Part shown: piece by piece, positions 10,588-21,821 of the stretch
How positions within the stretch are numbered: the stretch's first letter is position 1
Layout of the letters: each line of letters opens with the position of its first letter
Assembly (NCBI GenBank): GCA_029204225.1
Contig: CM055111.1
Coordinates: 26,385,540 to 26,449,539 of the forward strand
Direction of reading: 5' to 3'
From: Diphasiastrum complanatum
Lineage: Eukaryota > Streptophyta > Lycopodiopsida > Lycopodiales > Lycopodiaceae
Length of the DNA stretch: 64,000 bases
Program-made: the position numbers and the translations under genes
Notes under the pieces: generated by a model
Seen by the model: the letters and a program-made list of their open reading frames with translations, nothing else
What the model was told of the DNA's origin: nothing
The model's database searches: none

Positions 10588-13500
10588 GTCAAGATACGTG
10601 ATGTGGAGCTAATGCATAATGCATTATGCGGCATTGCAGAACCCTATCAGATGTTTGTGAGCAGAATAGCATCAAGAGAAAGATTGCCAACCTTTGACGA
10701 GCTCACAGGAATCTTGATGCAAGAAGAGCAACGACGAGAAATGGTGAAAGCTAGACGTCAAAATACTGATGATCAGGCACTTGCGACACGCAAAAAACAA
10801 GACAAGGGCAAGGGCAAGAAGAAGACTAAGCAGCAATTTGCCAAGTCTCAGGAGGATGAGGGATCTTCCAGCAAAACTAAGAAGAAAGGCAAGTGCTTCC
10901 ATTGTGACAAAAAAGGGCCATTGGAAGAGTGAATGTCGCAAATTCCTGGCAGAACAAGGCAAGGGGAAACCAAAACAAGCAGGTAACCTTGTCGATGAAG
11001 GTGAGATTGAAGACTCTAGCATCTTCATATCTACATTGTCATCTAATCAAGATGATCAAGCATGGTATATTGACTCAGGAGCCACAAGACACATGACAGG
11101 TAACAAGAATTGGTTCAGTAGTTTGAAGGTGTTGGATAATGGAACATCTGTTTCACAAGCAAATGGTGAGGTGTGCATGATCAAGGGGATAGGCACAGTT
11201 TCAATCTAACTGCCTGATGGCAAAAGCAGGATGATCAGGGAGGTACTTTACGTACCAGGTTTGAAGAAAAATCTACTTTCTGTTGGAGTCATTACTGATC
11301 AAAAGTTGAAAGTAGAATTCGCCCATGATCGTTGCTTTGTGAAGGATGCGAACCAAAAGTTCAAAGTTATTACGAATGGAGTAAGAGAGCCCAATACAAA
11401 ATTGTACAAGTTGAATGCTACAATCAAGGGGCAACATGGACTTATATCATTTGTTCCTTCGCAAACTGAGTTGTGGCACAAGAGGCTTGGTCACTTGAAC
11501 TTGGGAAGCCTCATTTTGATGAGAAAATTGGAGATGGTAACAGGACTGCCTACCATAGAAGATCACTTGAAATCGATGTGCGAATCTTGTATATATGGGA
11601 AGCAGCATCGAGAGAAGTTCAATAAAGGGGGTGTTGCAAGAGCAAAGAACATCTTGGATTTAATCCACATAGATTTATGCGGGCCCATGAGGACCATGTC
11701 CTTAGGAAAAGCCTTCTATTTCATGACCTTTATTGATGATATGTCACGTAAGACGTGGATCTACTTCTTGAAGAAGAAATCAGATGCTTTTGATAACTTC
11801 AAGAACTTCAAAGACTTGGTCAAAAATCAGACAGATAAGAAGATCAAAGTCCTAAGATCAGATATTGGAGGTGAGTATAAGTCCAATGACTTCAATGATC
11901 TTTGTGATCAATGTGGGATTAAAAGACAATTTACGCAAGCTCATACTCCTGCTCTCAATGGTGTAGCTGAGCGCAAAAATCGTACGATTGTGGAAAGTGC
12001 CAGATCTATGCTAATTGAGATGAAATTACCAGAAGATTTTTGGTCAGAGGCATGTAGCACGGCAGTCTATCTTCAAAATAGAAGTCCTACCACTGCCATA
12101 CCAAAAATAACACCTGAGGAAGCATTCACAAAGAAGAAGCCAAAGGTGAACCACTTGCGAATCTTTGGGTGTAAGGCCTTTGTACATATTCCTAAGGAAG
12201 AGAGACGTAAACTTGATGTTAAAGCTATCAAGTGCATATTCCTAGGATATGATGATCGCATGAAGGGCTATAGATGTTTTGATCCAGTCGAAAACAAAAT
12301 CCATATAAGCCGAGATGTTATCTTTGATGAATCCAAGATGTATGAAGATGAAGATGCTAAGAAGATAGACACATCCAGTAGGAAAAATGGTATAGTGAGG
12401 ATACCACCTGATGATGATCCATTCATTGACCTTCCGAGTGATGAACATGAGGATACATCTCAAGAAACTACTACTCAACCTCAAGAAATAGGCTGGAGGG
12501 GTAGGGACAAACCTTTTGGTGCAAAAAGGATTGAAATTGTAGGTGACAAACGCAAGGAGAAGGATGTATCGTGGGATACATTTTCACCAGGAAGCCGATC
12601 ACTTGACAGAAAGCTCCCTAAGTGGTTTGAGAGATTGATGGAGAGCCGCGACATAGATGACTTTCCAGGATCATCTAACTAGGGAGAGCTACGAAGATCA
12701 ACAAGAGAGAAGATACTACCTGAAAGGTATGAAGCAAATTATGCTCCGTTATCTAGCATTATTCAAAGCAAAGAAACTTCGACTTATGGTGAAGTGAAGG
12801 ATGATGACATTTGGATCAAGGCCATGGGAGAGGATATGGAGTCAATTGCTAAGCATAGCACATGAGACTTAGTAGAACCACCAGTTGGCAAGAAACCCAT
12901 TGGTTGCAAATGGGTATACAGAACTAAGTACCATGCAGATGGAAGCATAGCAAAGCACAAAGCAAGATTGGTAATCAAAAGGGACACACAAAATAAAGGC
13001 ATTCACTATGAGGAGACCTTTGCGCCGGTGTGTAAGTGGAATACTCTACCGTAACTCTGGCAAAGTGTGGGGCAATCCTAAATAAAATTAAAGGGCACCG
13101 TCTCTTTTTTACCCTTTTCGTGAAAAACCCGACAATGTCGCTTGTGGCTGTTTTAGTTCATTTCTGTAGCTACAATTTTGGTTCATATATGCAGACAAAA
13201 TGTTTACGGCCAATTTCACCGCTTATCAACAATCAATGACAAGGACCGGATGGATGCCAGCTGATTACAAGCCAACTGACAATCGCAATTCATGATCTAA
13301 TTTCTTAATATAGATAGCTGTTCATATTCACAAATAGCACATCCACTCTGTACTTTCGCATCTGCACACCTGTAATATTATGTATATATGTTTGATACCG
13401 TCTGCGTATTCGATGATGATGATTAGATGATCAAGTGAGTGAAGAAGAGACTAAGAGAACAGTTTTCATTCCTCATTACAGACAAAAATAAGCTTTGTAT

Positions 13501-14000
13501 ATTGCTTTAGCTTCACATTTTGGTTGGCCTTTGCATCAGATGGATGTGAAATCTGCTTTTCTAAATGGTGAGTTAGAAGAAGAAGTGTTCATGGATCAAC
13601 CTGAAGGCTTTGTAACAAAAGGACAGGAAAATAAAGTATGTCGCTTGAAGAAAGCGCTTTATAGTCTTAAACAAGCACCACGTGCGTGGTATAGCAGGAA
13701 TTGATGCCTACTTTCATTCAAAGGGGATGGTGAGAACACATTCTGATCCAAATCTATATGTCTTATGCTTTGATGGTATGGTTTCTTTGATTGCTCTTTA
13801 TGTTGATGACTTGATTATTACGGGAAATAAGCAAGAGATGATAGACATGATCAAGAAAGACCTCATGGAACAATTTGAGATGATGGATCTCAATCTGATG
13901 CATTACTGCCTTGGAGTAGAAGTGTGGCGAAAAGGACATGAAGTGGGTTTAACACAGGTGAAGTACGTCAAAGAGTTGCTGCACAGGTTTAGGTTAGTTG
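10588..14000 (+). pseudogene. Copia body B: gag C-terminus, protease, integrase, partial RT
   Basis: Order seen: gag tail (LPTFDELTGILMQEEQRREM), CCHC knuckle (CFHCDKKG...), protease (WYIDSGATRHMTG, about 11063-11100), GAG-pre-integrase (LWHKRLGHLNLGSL) and integrase core (11640-12110). The core keeps its D-D-E residues in HIDLCGPM, RSDIGGEYKS and AERKNR. Then come post-integrase (FLGYDDRMKGYRCFDP) and RT ([43 protein letters not shown] at about 13800). A frameshift in an A/G run splits the knuckle near 10915. Stops occur at about 11207 and 12680 and a TGA at about 12865. A 440-bp insert interrupts RT, and another frame change lies at about 13695. RT breaks off at about 14000 and runs into body C. 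No RNase H or LTR belongs to this body. Confidence 0.88.
13048..13488 (+). repeat. LTR-like fragment inserted in the RT of copia body B
   Basis: RT text stops at FAPVCKWNTL and resumes at [19 protein letters not shown] about 440 bases later. The insert contains ACACCTGTAATATTATGTATATATG, broken here as ACACCTGTAATATTATG then TATATATG, after CACATCCACTCTGTACTTTC. The matching region of the 17653-18872 LTR, around 18067-18130, has the same word order. An earlier shared block contains AAATAAAATTAAAGGGCA versus AAATAAAATCTTAAGGCA. It is therefore a piece of a related copia LTR. Its exact ends and any target duplication are unclear. Confidence 0.65.
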
Positions 14001-15735
14001 CCAAAGAACCTGTTATCAGTCTCTAAGATAATTGATGAGGGCTACACTGTTACTTTCTCTTCTGAGCAGTGTACAATACTCGAGGAAGATACTACTCTGA
14101 CTACATGCACTAGAGTCGAAAATCTTTACGTACTCTCTAATTCAGTTGCATTAGCTAGTATCTCTAATGAAAATGTAAATGACAGTGCTATTCTGTGGCA
14201 TAGTCGATTTGGACATGTGAATACAAGATCACTTTCTTATATGTGTTGTAATAATTTAGTTGATGGTTTGAAATTCTCGTCTTCATTAGATAGGAAATCT
14301 TTCTTTTGTGAATCATGTATCTATGGGAAGCACTCTAGAAGCAAGTTTCCAAAATCACATTCCATCAAAACAAAGCATGTATTAGATCTTGTACATAGTG
14401 ATCTCCGTCATTAGGAGATGCAATCTAATTTATCACTTTCATAGATGATTATTCTAGATGGTCTACAGTCATGTTCATTAAGCACAAATCTGAAGCCTTT
14501 GAATGCTTCAAGAGATTCAAGGCCATGGATGAGACACAAACATGAAGCCACTCCAAATTGATGGTGGCAGCAAAGACATCTTTAACGAGATGTTTGACTA
14601 CATGGCTGAACATGGTATTAGAAGACAGTTCACCACTTCCTATTCACCTCAACAGAATGGGATTGCAGAAAGGAAGAATCGAACTCTTCTCAACTCAGCC
14701 AGATCCATGCTACATCAAGCACACCTACCTGCGAAGTTCTGGGAAGAAGCTACTACCACAGCCTATTACATGTAGAACAGATCCAGCACCAAAGCCATCA
14801 ACAACAAGACTCCTCATGAAGTTTGGCTTAGGCACAAGCCTAGTGTCAAAAATCTTTGGTTGTTTATGTTGTGTTCACATTCCTAAATAGCCTAGGAAGA
14901 AGCTGGATCATAGGACAAATAAATGTATTTTCATTGGCTATCTTGATGAACATATTTTCATTTGTCTCTAGGGATGTACTATTTCAAGAACATACATATT
15001 ATGATTTCAAACAACATCGATAAATGATGCTATGTCATTTCATCCTATTTTACGTAGCATGGATTCTTCCAACGTTGATGTTCCTTCTACAGAACCTGCA
15101 GCTACAGCTATAGAAGCTGAGCAGCCGACGTATCTGTCATCATACCAGACCAAGCTAGCTCAAATAGATCTAAAAAAATTCAATAAGAAGCATCATCGCA
15201 TCCTGGTCAACCCAACGTCCATAGATCCTCACGGACTCGGACAGTTCCTGAGAGGTATGTACCTCAATCATTCTAGACTTCATCAGAAGAATCAGAGAGC
15301 CTAGCTAAAGCAATTAACTCCAAGGATGCTGTGAAGTGGCAAGAATCTATGGAAGGCAAGTACAACTCACTTTTGACGAATCAGACCTGGACACTAGTCG
15401 ACTTCTCCACTCACAAGAGAGTTATCGACAACAAGTGGATCTTCAAGAAGAAGATCAACTCTGATGGTTCCATTGCAAAATGGAAAGCACAACTGGTGGC
15501 TAAAGGATTCACTCAAGTCCAAAAGAGTGGATTATCAAAAAAATTTTAGTCCTGTCGTCAAGATTAGTCAATCAGGATTCTAATTGCATTAGCAGCCGCG
15601 GAAGACCTCGAAATGCACCAAATGGATGTCAAGATAGCATTTCTTAATGACAATGTCGAAGCGGAGCTATACACCTTCTAACCAGAAGGATTCCAAGTCA
15701 AAGGCCAAGAGCACAAAGTGTGCAAGCTGATATTA
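14001..15735 (+). pseudogene. Copia body C: integrase and partial RT
   Basis: Body C begins abruptly in the protease-to-integrase linker (LLSVSKIIDEGYTVTF). It continues with WHSRFGHVNTRSLSYM, CESCIYGKHSRSKF and LDLVHSDL, then integrase with the terminal Glu (QQNGIAERKNRTLLNSARSM, about 14650-14710). Next comes RT (KWQESMEGKYNSL, WTLVDFSTHKRVIDNKWIF, AQLVAKGFTQ; MHQMDVKIAFLND). Several stops and frameshifts break it, including near 14414, 14776 and 15548. It ends within RT at HKVCKL (about 15728) and switches to the post-integrase region of body D. Confidence 0.82.
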
Positions 15736-17652
15736 CATAAAAGTTGTATGATCATGATATCCAGCAAATCTTGTATAGCCAGGATACAGTCTTTATCGAG
15801 GATCAGTTCGTCGACATCAAAGGCAAGGATATTGCTCCAAGAGAACTTTCATCACCTGCCATTGACACGACTGTCCGAGCTTCTGGCTTAGACGTGTTCA
15901 TTGTCGACCCACTACTTGATAGCAAATCAGACAAAGACATTCCTGCTACCCAGCAACAAGTCCCAAGAGTGGTTCATCAATCGAATCCTCCCAGAAGTTC
16001 AAGCCGAGTGTGCACATAGCCCACAAGGTATACTCTTGAGTCTGCATGTCTCTTGATATAGGAACCGACGACAGTCGAAGAGACACTCATCCAACCAGAC
16101 TCTAATCTCTGGAGAGAAGCTATGGACAGAGAGTATTCCTCTCTGATCAAGAATCAGACGTGGTCACTATTCGAAGCTCCTATTGGCTGCAATATCATTG
16201 ATTGCAAATGGATCTTTAAGATCAAATACAATGCCAATGGAACAATTGATCGAAGAAAGACAAGACTGGTAGCACGAGGATTCACTCAGATCCCCAACAT
16301 CAACTATAGCGAGACTTTCAGTCTAGTAGTCAAACATTCATCGATCCGAGCACTCCTGATACTGCAGTTGCCGACCTTGAAGTACATCAACTTGATGTAC
16401 AAACAACTTATCTGAATGGAGTTATACAAGAAGACATCTACATGATCCAATTCGAAGGATACGTTCTGGAAGGTATGAAGAATCATGTCTGTAAACTCCA
16501 CAAAGCACTTTACGACTTAAAACAGTCTACTAGAGCTTGGTTATAGAGGATCAACACATTCCTCCTCGAACAAGGATTCCAACCAAGCACTGCTGATTGC
16601 AATGTATATTCCAAGTCAGTGCAACAATCCTTCATTATCATCACCTTATATGTGGATGATACGTTGCTTTTCAGCAACAATACCAATTTGGTCAAGGATT
16701 CTAAGCAGATGCTGTTTTCAAAGTTCGACATGACTGATCTGGGTGAAGCTCACTTTTGTCTGGGCATTCAGATCCATAGAGACAGAGCGAAACAACTGAT
16801 TTATATCACTCAACAAAGGTATCTTCACAATGTTCTTAACCAATACAATCTAATGAATTGTAAATTAGCTCACTCACTGATAAATCCAGCCTGCATTTGT
16901 CAAAGGACCAATGTCTCCAGACCAAGCAGGAAGAGGAGCAAATGAGAGAGTATCCTTATCGATTGATACTTGGATCTCTCATGTAAGCAATGGTCTGTAC
17001 AAGACCAGATATCTCTTTTGCAGTAAGCTCACTCAGCCAATATATGGCTAACCCTGGCATTACCCATTGGAAGGCTCTCATAAGAGTCATGAGATATATT
17101 CGAGCCACCATGGACCAGTGAATATGCTATGGAAATGTCAACAACGACAATCTTCATCAGCTCAGTGGATATTCTGATGCAAGTTGGGAAGGAGATGTAG
17201 ACAATTGTAAGTCCACATCTGGATTTACATTCTTCTCAACGGCGGTCCTATCTCATGGAACAGTCGTAAGCAAACCTCTATTGCACTTTCTTCTACAGAA
17301 GCAGAATACATTGCTGCTTCTCAATCTATTAAGGAAGCGTTTTGGTTGAAAAATTTACTGTCAAACATTAATTTGTATTAGTACAACTCCACAATTTTAT
17401 TCTGTGATAATCAGAGTGCTATTGCCTTATCGGCCAACCCTAGATTTCACATTAGGAGTAAGCACATTAAAATCAGATATCACTACATTAGGGGCAAGGT
17501 TTTCAACAAGGAGGTGAGCTTAACATACTGCAGAACGCAAGACATGGTTGTAGATATATTCACGATGACATTAAGTATTAATGCACACAACAAGTTTTGT
17601 GCATTGCTTAATTTGAAGATTAAGGCATTCACGGATCCAGATTAAGGGGGGG
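15736..17652 (+). pseudogene. Copia body D: post-integrase, RT, RNase H and PPT
   Basis: It starts in post-integrase text (MYDHDIQQILYSQDTVFIED). Then come RT (NQTWSLFEAPIGCNIIDCKW; TRLVARGFTQIPNINY), the active-site strand LYVDDTLLFSNN (about 16648-16683), DLGEAHFCLGIQIHRD, and RNase H-type text (SGYSDASWEGDVDN at about 17165; TSIALSSTEAEYIAA in a shifted frame near 17275). The coding part ends in the polypurine tract AAGGGGGGG right before the LTR at 17653. Stops and frame changes are frequent after 16415. It shares VVKHxSIR and related wording with the element at 33301, suggesting a common lineage. Confidence 0.85.
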
Positions 17653-18872
17653 TGTTGGATTTATCTCCTTTACTCTCCTAAATCCCATTTTAATCTGCCT
17701 CCATTCATGTTGCATTTTTACTTATGTTGTCGCACAGTCTGCATTTTTACATGTAAAATAAGACAGGTAAAAAACACGACTGTTTGCATAAATACAAGTA
17801 AATTTTCATAACACGACACTATATTTTTACACGCGATTTGTGACAGGCAAAAAAGGCAACACTACCTTACAAAATGTCGAAGGTTCCCTTACAGAATAGC
17901 GAAGGCACCCTGTAAATAAAATCTTAAGGCATTTGTCAGAGTGTTGCACGTTTTGCATCTTCACCAACGTTCATTTCAGCAAAGGCTGATGTCGTGGCCT
18001 TTTTACCCTCAATCCCATGCAACTGTGCTAACAGATTTGACAACAACATCAGCCACCCACGATCTCCTACAGACAACACATCCACTTTGTACTTTCTTTA
18101 TCTGCACACCTGTAAAATTGTGTATATATATTGAATATCATTTTGCATATTTCGTAGTAGTGAGAAAATACAAATGTGAGATAACAACGTGTGTGAAAAT
18201 AATAGCATCAAAAGCTTATCAAAGATAGATGAAGTAGATGCCCTCGCGCATTGATTCTTTTTTATTGTCAGTAATAGGCTAATTCCTTTTACAGATTGGA
18301 TTAGCTTTGTAGAGCATGCAATTTTGTCCGCTATTGTCTTGTGCTCAACAACATTATTGACATATATATTTTGCTATACTTAATCTGATAATAGCTCTTT
18401 GTGTCAATATTGCTATGCTTTTCTACATTCTGTCTGACTCTCTTATTGCTCAATCTGGTAATCTGTTCTTAGTGAATTATTATTAGTCTAGCTATTCGCG
18501 ACTAATATTTAGTCTTGCCTTTCACGACTAATTCGCGACTGATTATCAGTCGAGCTCAGTCTAGCTCTTTGCGAATCATTCGCGACAAATAATTTGTCTA
18601 GCTGTTCGTGACAAATTATCCTTCTGAGGTTTTGTTGCTAAATGTTTGGCTACGTAATCAGATCGATCCTGAGTTCTACCACTAACGTTCTATTTGTTTC
18701 TGATAGGTGTAGTCATGCTTAGGAAAAGAGTAATATAGCTCATTCCGCTGTGCACGAACACTTGCCGTTCGAGTTCATGTCTCGTTCGAGTTTCGAGTTC
18801 GGTTCTTCTTCGTGTTTGTTTCTTTTTGAGCTATTTTAGTTTCTCACACTCACACATCCTCTTTCTCCAACA
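17653..18872 (+). repeat. Complete copia 3' LTR (1220 bp)
   Basis: It starts TGTTGGA directly after a purine run and ends TCCAACA, a perfect 7-base terminal inverted repeat. A TATA-like GTGTATATATATTG lies at about 18119-18133. The downstream half carries many TCGCGA/TTCGCGAC words within diverged ACTAATTCGCGAC repeats (18480-18620). No matching complete 5' LTR is in the window; the fragment at 13048-13488 is related. Confidence 0.85.
18119..18133 (+). promoter_or_regulatory. TATA-like promoter of the copia LTR
   Basis: GTGTATATATATTG lies in the middle of the 1.2 kb LTR, where the U3/R border is expected, and a corresponding TATATATG is present in the related LTR fragment at about 13383. 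This is inferred from position and composition only. Confidence 0.5.
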
Positions 18873-18899
18873 AATTTTACCCAAGAGAGTCGAGCAAGC

Positions 18900-19730
18900 A
18901 TGATGGACACCAGTTTAGTCTCTTCTCAGCTTGATTATTGTGGGACAATCAATGACATCCTCAAAGTTGGATTTAGGCAATTCAGCTTTTTCATATTTGA
19001 TGTCAAATTGTTCAAAGTTATTTGCAATGATTCCAATGCAACTGTCAAGAAAGATGAGAGTGGTTATTATGCCGTTGACTCTACCAAGGTTTGGACGGAT
19101 CAAAACAATACAATTGTTTTTCCTCAACAATGTGAGCAGGTACATTCCTTCTATGTCTTCAATATGTCTATGCTCTTTTGTTGTCAATCAATCGATTTTC
19201 AGTATATTGCAAAGAATGTATATTGTGTCATGTATACCCAAGTAGTTGTAACATAGTTATGGATACTAGCTACGAGTCAACGTTTATGGTAACATCGATC
19301 AATTATAGGTGGTCTTTCACCCCAATCATTTAGATCCCAGATGATGGTATGTGATTCAAGTCGCTCCTCGACATAAAAGAAATTTTGAAGATAGAGATGT
19401 CGTGGAGGACATGGCACTGCCAACTGATGTACCTCATGAACAAGATTATGATGATGGATTTGATGACACATTTTTGGAGGATGATCATGTGCAAGCTTCA
19501 CAAGCTAATGATGATGTTGAGTGTGGTGCATCATCATTGGATGGATCAACGACACATGACACACTTCTCGATCTCACTCGTTGTCATTGTCACCATTAGC
19601 TTTTGCAGATCAGCTTATTAAGGATGAAACTATAGGAGATATTTGGGTAGAATTAGAGATAGAATCATTTGGTTTGGCGGATTTGTCACATGATGATGCG
19701 GCAAATGATTACGACAAGTGAGACAGTACG
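18900..19730 (+). pseudogene. CACTA (En/Spm-type) transposase remnant, DUF4216-like
   Basis: The frame at 18900-19256 contains LDYCGTINDILKVGF, FFIFDVKLFKVI, KKDESGYYAVDSTKVW and PQQCEQVHSFYV. This matches the order of the DUF4216 domain found C-terminal to the TNP2 transposase domain in plant CACTA elements (YYG.I..I..L.Y, F.LFK, V..DE.G...V). A second segment (19351-19721) has VIQVAPRHKRNFED followed by an acidic tail, as expected after this domain; an intron or indel separates the two. The transposase core, the terminal inverted repeats and the element ends were not found. It begins only about 30 bases after the copia LTR end, so the copia DNA may have inserted into or truncated it. Confidence 0.65.
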
Positions 19731-20689
19731 ATGTATTTCAACTCATTGTAATATTAATCATATTGCTCATAGATGTGATTACACTTTGTTGATTGACTAG
19801 TTGACATCAAACAAGAAGTCGATGCATGTGAGTACACAATTTGTGATCATCATTTTAACCATAACATTGATCAAGACTACAGGATGAAGATGACAGTATT
19901 TCAAATTCCCTTTTATTTTCAACTATTTTTGGCTCTCTAACTATTTTTTTCAATTTTGACTCGCACCATGGTTCAAAAAGTTTTCTGACATCACAAAGGA
20001 TGTGATATATAGTTTGTCGGAGATGGATTCTACTTTACACAAGTACCATCTCAAAAATAATGAGTTGAGAACAAACTTTACTTCATAACTTTCTAAAGTC
20101 TTGATTGCGGGACATAACCTACACAACATTTTAGCTGATTCATTTTTACTGGAGTATGTCAATTGCTAAGAATTGATTTATTCGAATTCAATAGAGTCTA
20201 TTGTCAATAACCAGATTTCAAAAGTAAAGGATATAAGAAGCACTAAAATTTCAATTAATAAAATAAAACTCTCTCTGTGGGAATGATAATATTGTATTCT
20301 ACACTTAAAACTCATATAAAATGAGTATGCTATGACAAGCCTTCAAGAACTGAAATCTTGAAAATGACCTTGAGTTAGATCTTGGCTTATACCTCCCCAA
20401 TGTTCTAAAATTTTAGAGCCTCTAGTAGCCAAAATCTTGAGGCTAATTTTGATGGATCTTGATTGCAACCCACAAGTGCTCAAAAAAACTTGAGAAAGCC
20501 TGAGTGGCTATAATCTTGTCCTATGGAGAAGCCATTATAGATCAAATGTTACTCATCTTCTTGACTCGAAATCTTAAAAGTGAAAAAGCTTACTTAAAGT
20601 TGTTGAAGCCTACATCTTGGTGCAAATCTTGAGTGTTAAGAGTCCTTGTTAGGAGGCATTGGAGCCTATATCTTGACCATAAAACTTGA
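19731..20689. other. Non-coding spacer with eroded short repeats
   Basis: No gene seen. Between 20330 and 20690 the words ATCTTGA, GAGCCT/AAGCCT and AAACTTGAG recur at irregular spacing, suggesting a badly eroded tandem repeat. Confidence 0.35.
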
Positions 20690-21821
20690 GTAGGAAGAAA
20701 TCCATGATAAGTTTTTCATTGAATGTTATATTTTTATGTCTATTGGAAAATTTTCATATTCATGACTTTCACTTATTGTGCGCAACTTTCAAAAGAATCA
20801 AGATGATAATATTATCTACTTTTGAAAATGAACTATTTCTAGTTGAACCATTCCTAATCTTTCAATCTATCAAAGAAAATATTGGTGTTCATGATGTCCA
20901 CTTATACATGTTGGCCAATTCTTTGCATTGTCATGATTGAGACTCATGTGGTCATTGTGATGGGTGAGGAGAGTAAGGAATGGGTGACTTTGCAAGGAGC
21001 CCCTACTCCAAGTTTGACCGTGGTGTATTGAATGCCAGTACTACAAAAAAAAAACTTGTTGGAGGTGTAGCTAAAACACCTCATGATTAGTGCACATAAG
21101 CCTACACAAAAGCTCAACAAACTAAATAGGAAATCGTGGTGAAGCATGTATGAGTGTCCCTCATATGCTAGTTAAGGGGGGACTGTTGGAGGTGTAGCTT
21201 AGCAGCTGGCACCTCAGTGGAGAAGAAAAGTATCTCATTTTTCAACTTAAACTGGCCTAAAGAGTTGCATGAGCTTTGAGAAAATTGAGAAGATTATCCA
21301 GATAAAGTTACTTTGAGAAAACCATCAATGAGTCCCCTGATTTTAGTTAATCTCAATTTTAAATTAATTGGCTGCATGATTCACTGAATATATTTTTGGT
21401 CTTTTATAAGGTTGACTCCAAAGGTTTTTACTTATATCTGGACTCTTTGATAGCGACTGGAGGTGTAATCCATTTATTTCTATCCGAAGGGGAAAGTGAC
21501 AGACATTTGCACGTGTTTGAAGAGAACTCGTCATCTGTATCTTTACAATGTCACCTGCGTGCTAATATAAATCGAAGCAAATCCATTGGAAAGTCTGTGG
21601 TTTGTTGGTTTCAGGTGAAGAATCTGTAAGCTGGGCAGAGAGTTTGTTCTCTTTGATAATACAGGGGCTCAGTGCAATGCAGCACATAATTCACTTTCAT
21701 GATCATGCCTTGAAATCTGTCAGAAATTTGCGTAGCATAATTGGTAGCTAGAGGCTCTGATCTAATCCGATCCAGCTTTTTCTTTCCAGAGTGCTAGTGG
21801 TTCCAAGATAAAAATTCTGAT
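20690..21821 (+). repeat. Upstream flank of peroxidase copy 1 (duplicated block)
   Basis: Shared in order with 29690-30569: TTTTTCATTGAATG..TAT and CATGACTTTCACTTA near 20705-20780, GGACTCTTTGATAGCG at about 21440, AAAGTCTGTGG at about 21590, and CAGTGCAATGCAG/CAGTGCAAAGCAG near 21670. A block at 21177-21230 (TTAAGGGGGGACTGTTGGAGG) looks like a retroelement purine tract followed by an LTR start; a similar TTGTTGGAGGTGTAGCT also occurs at about 21057. This piece has no counterpart seen in the second copy. No separate gene was recognised. Confidence 0.6.
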
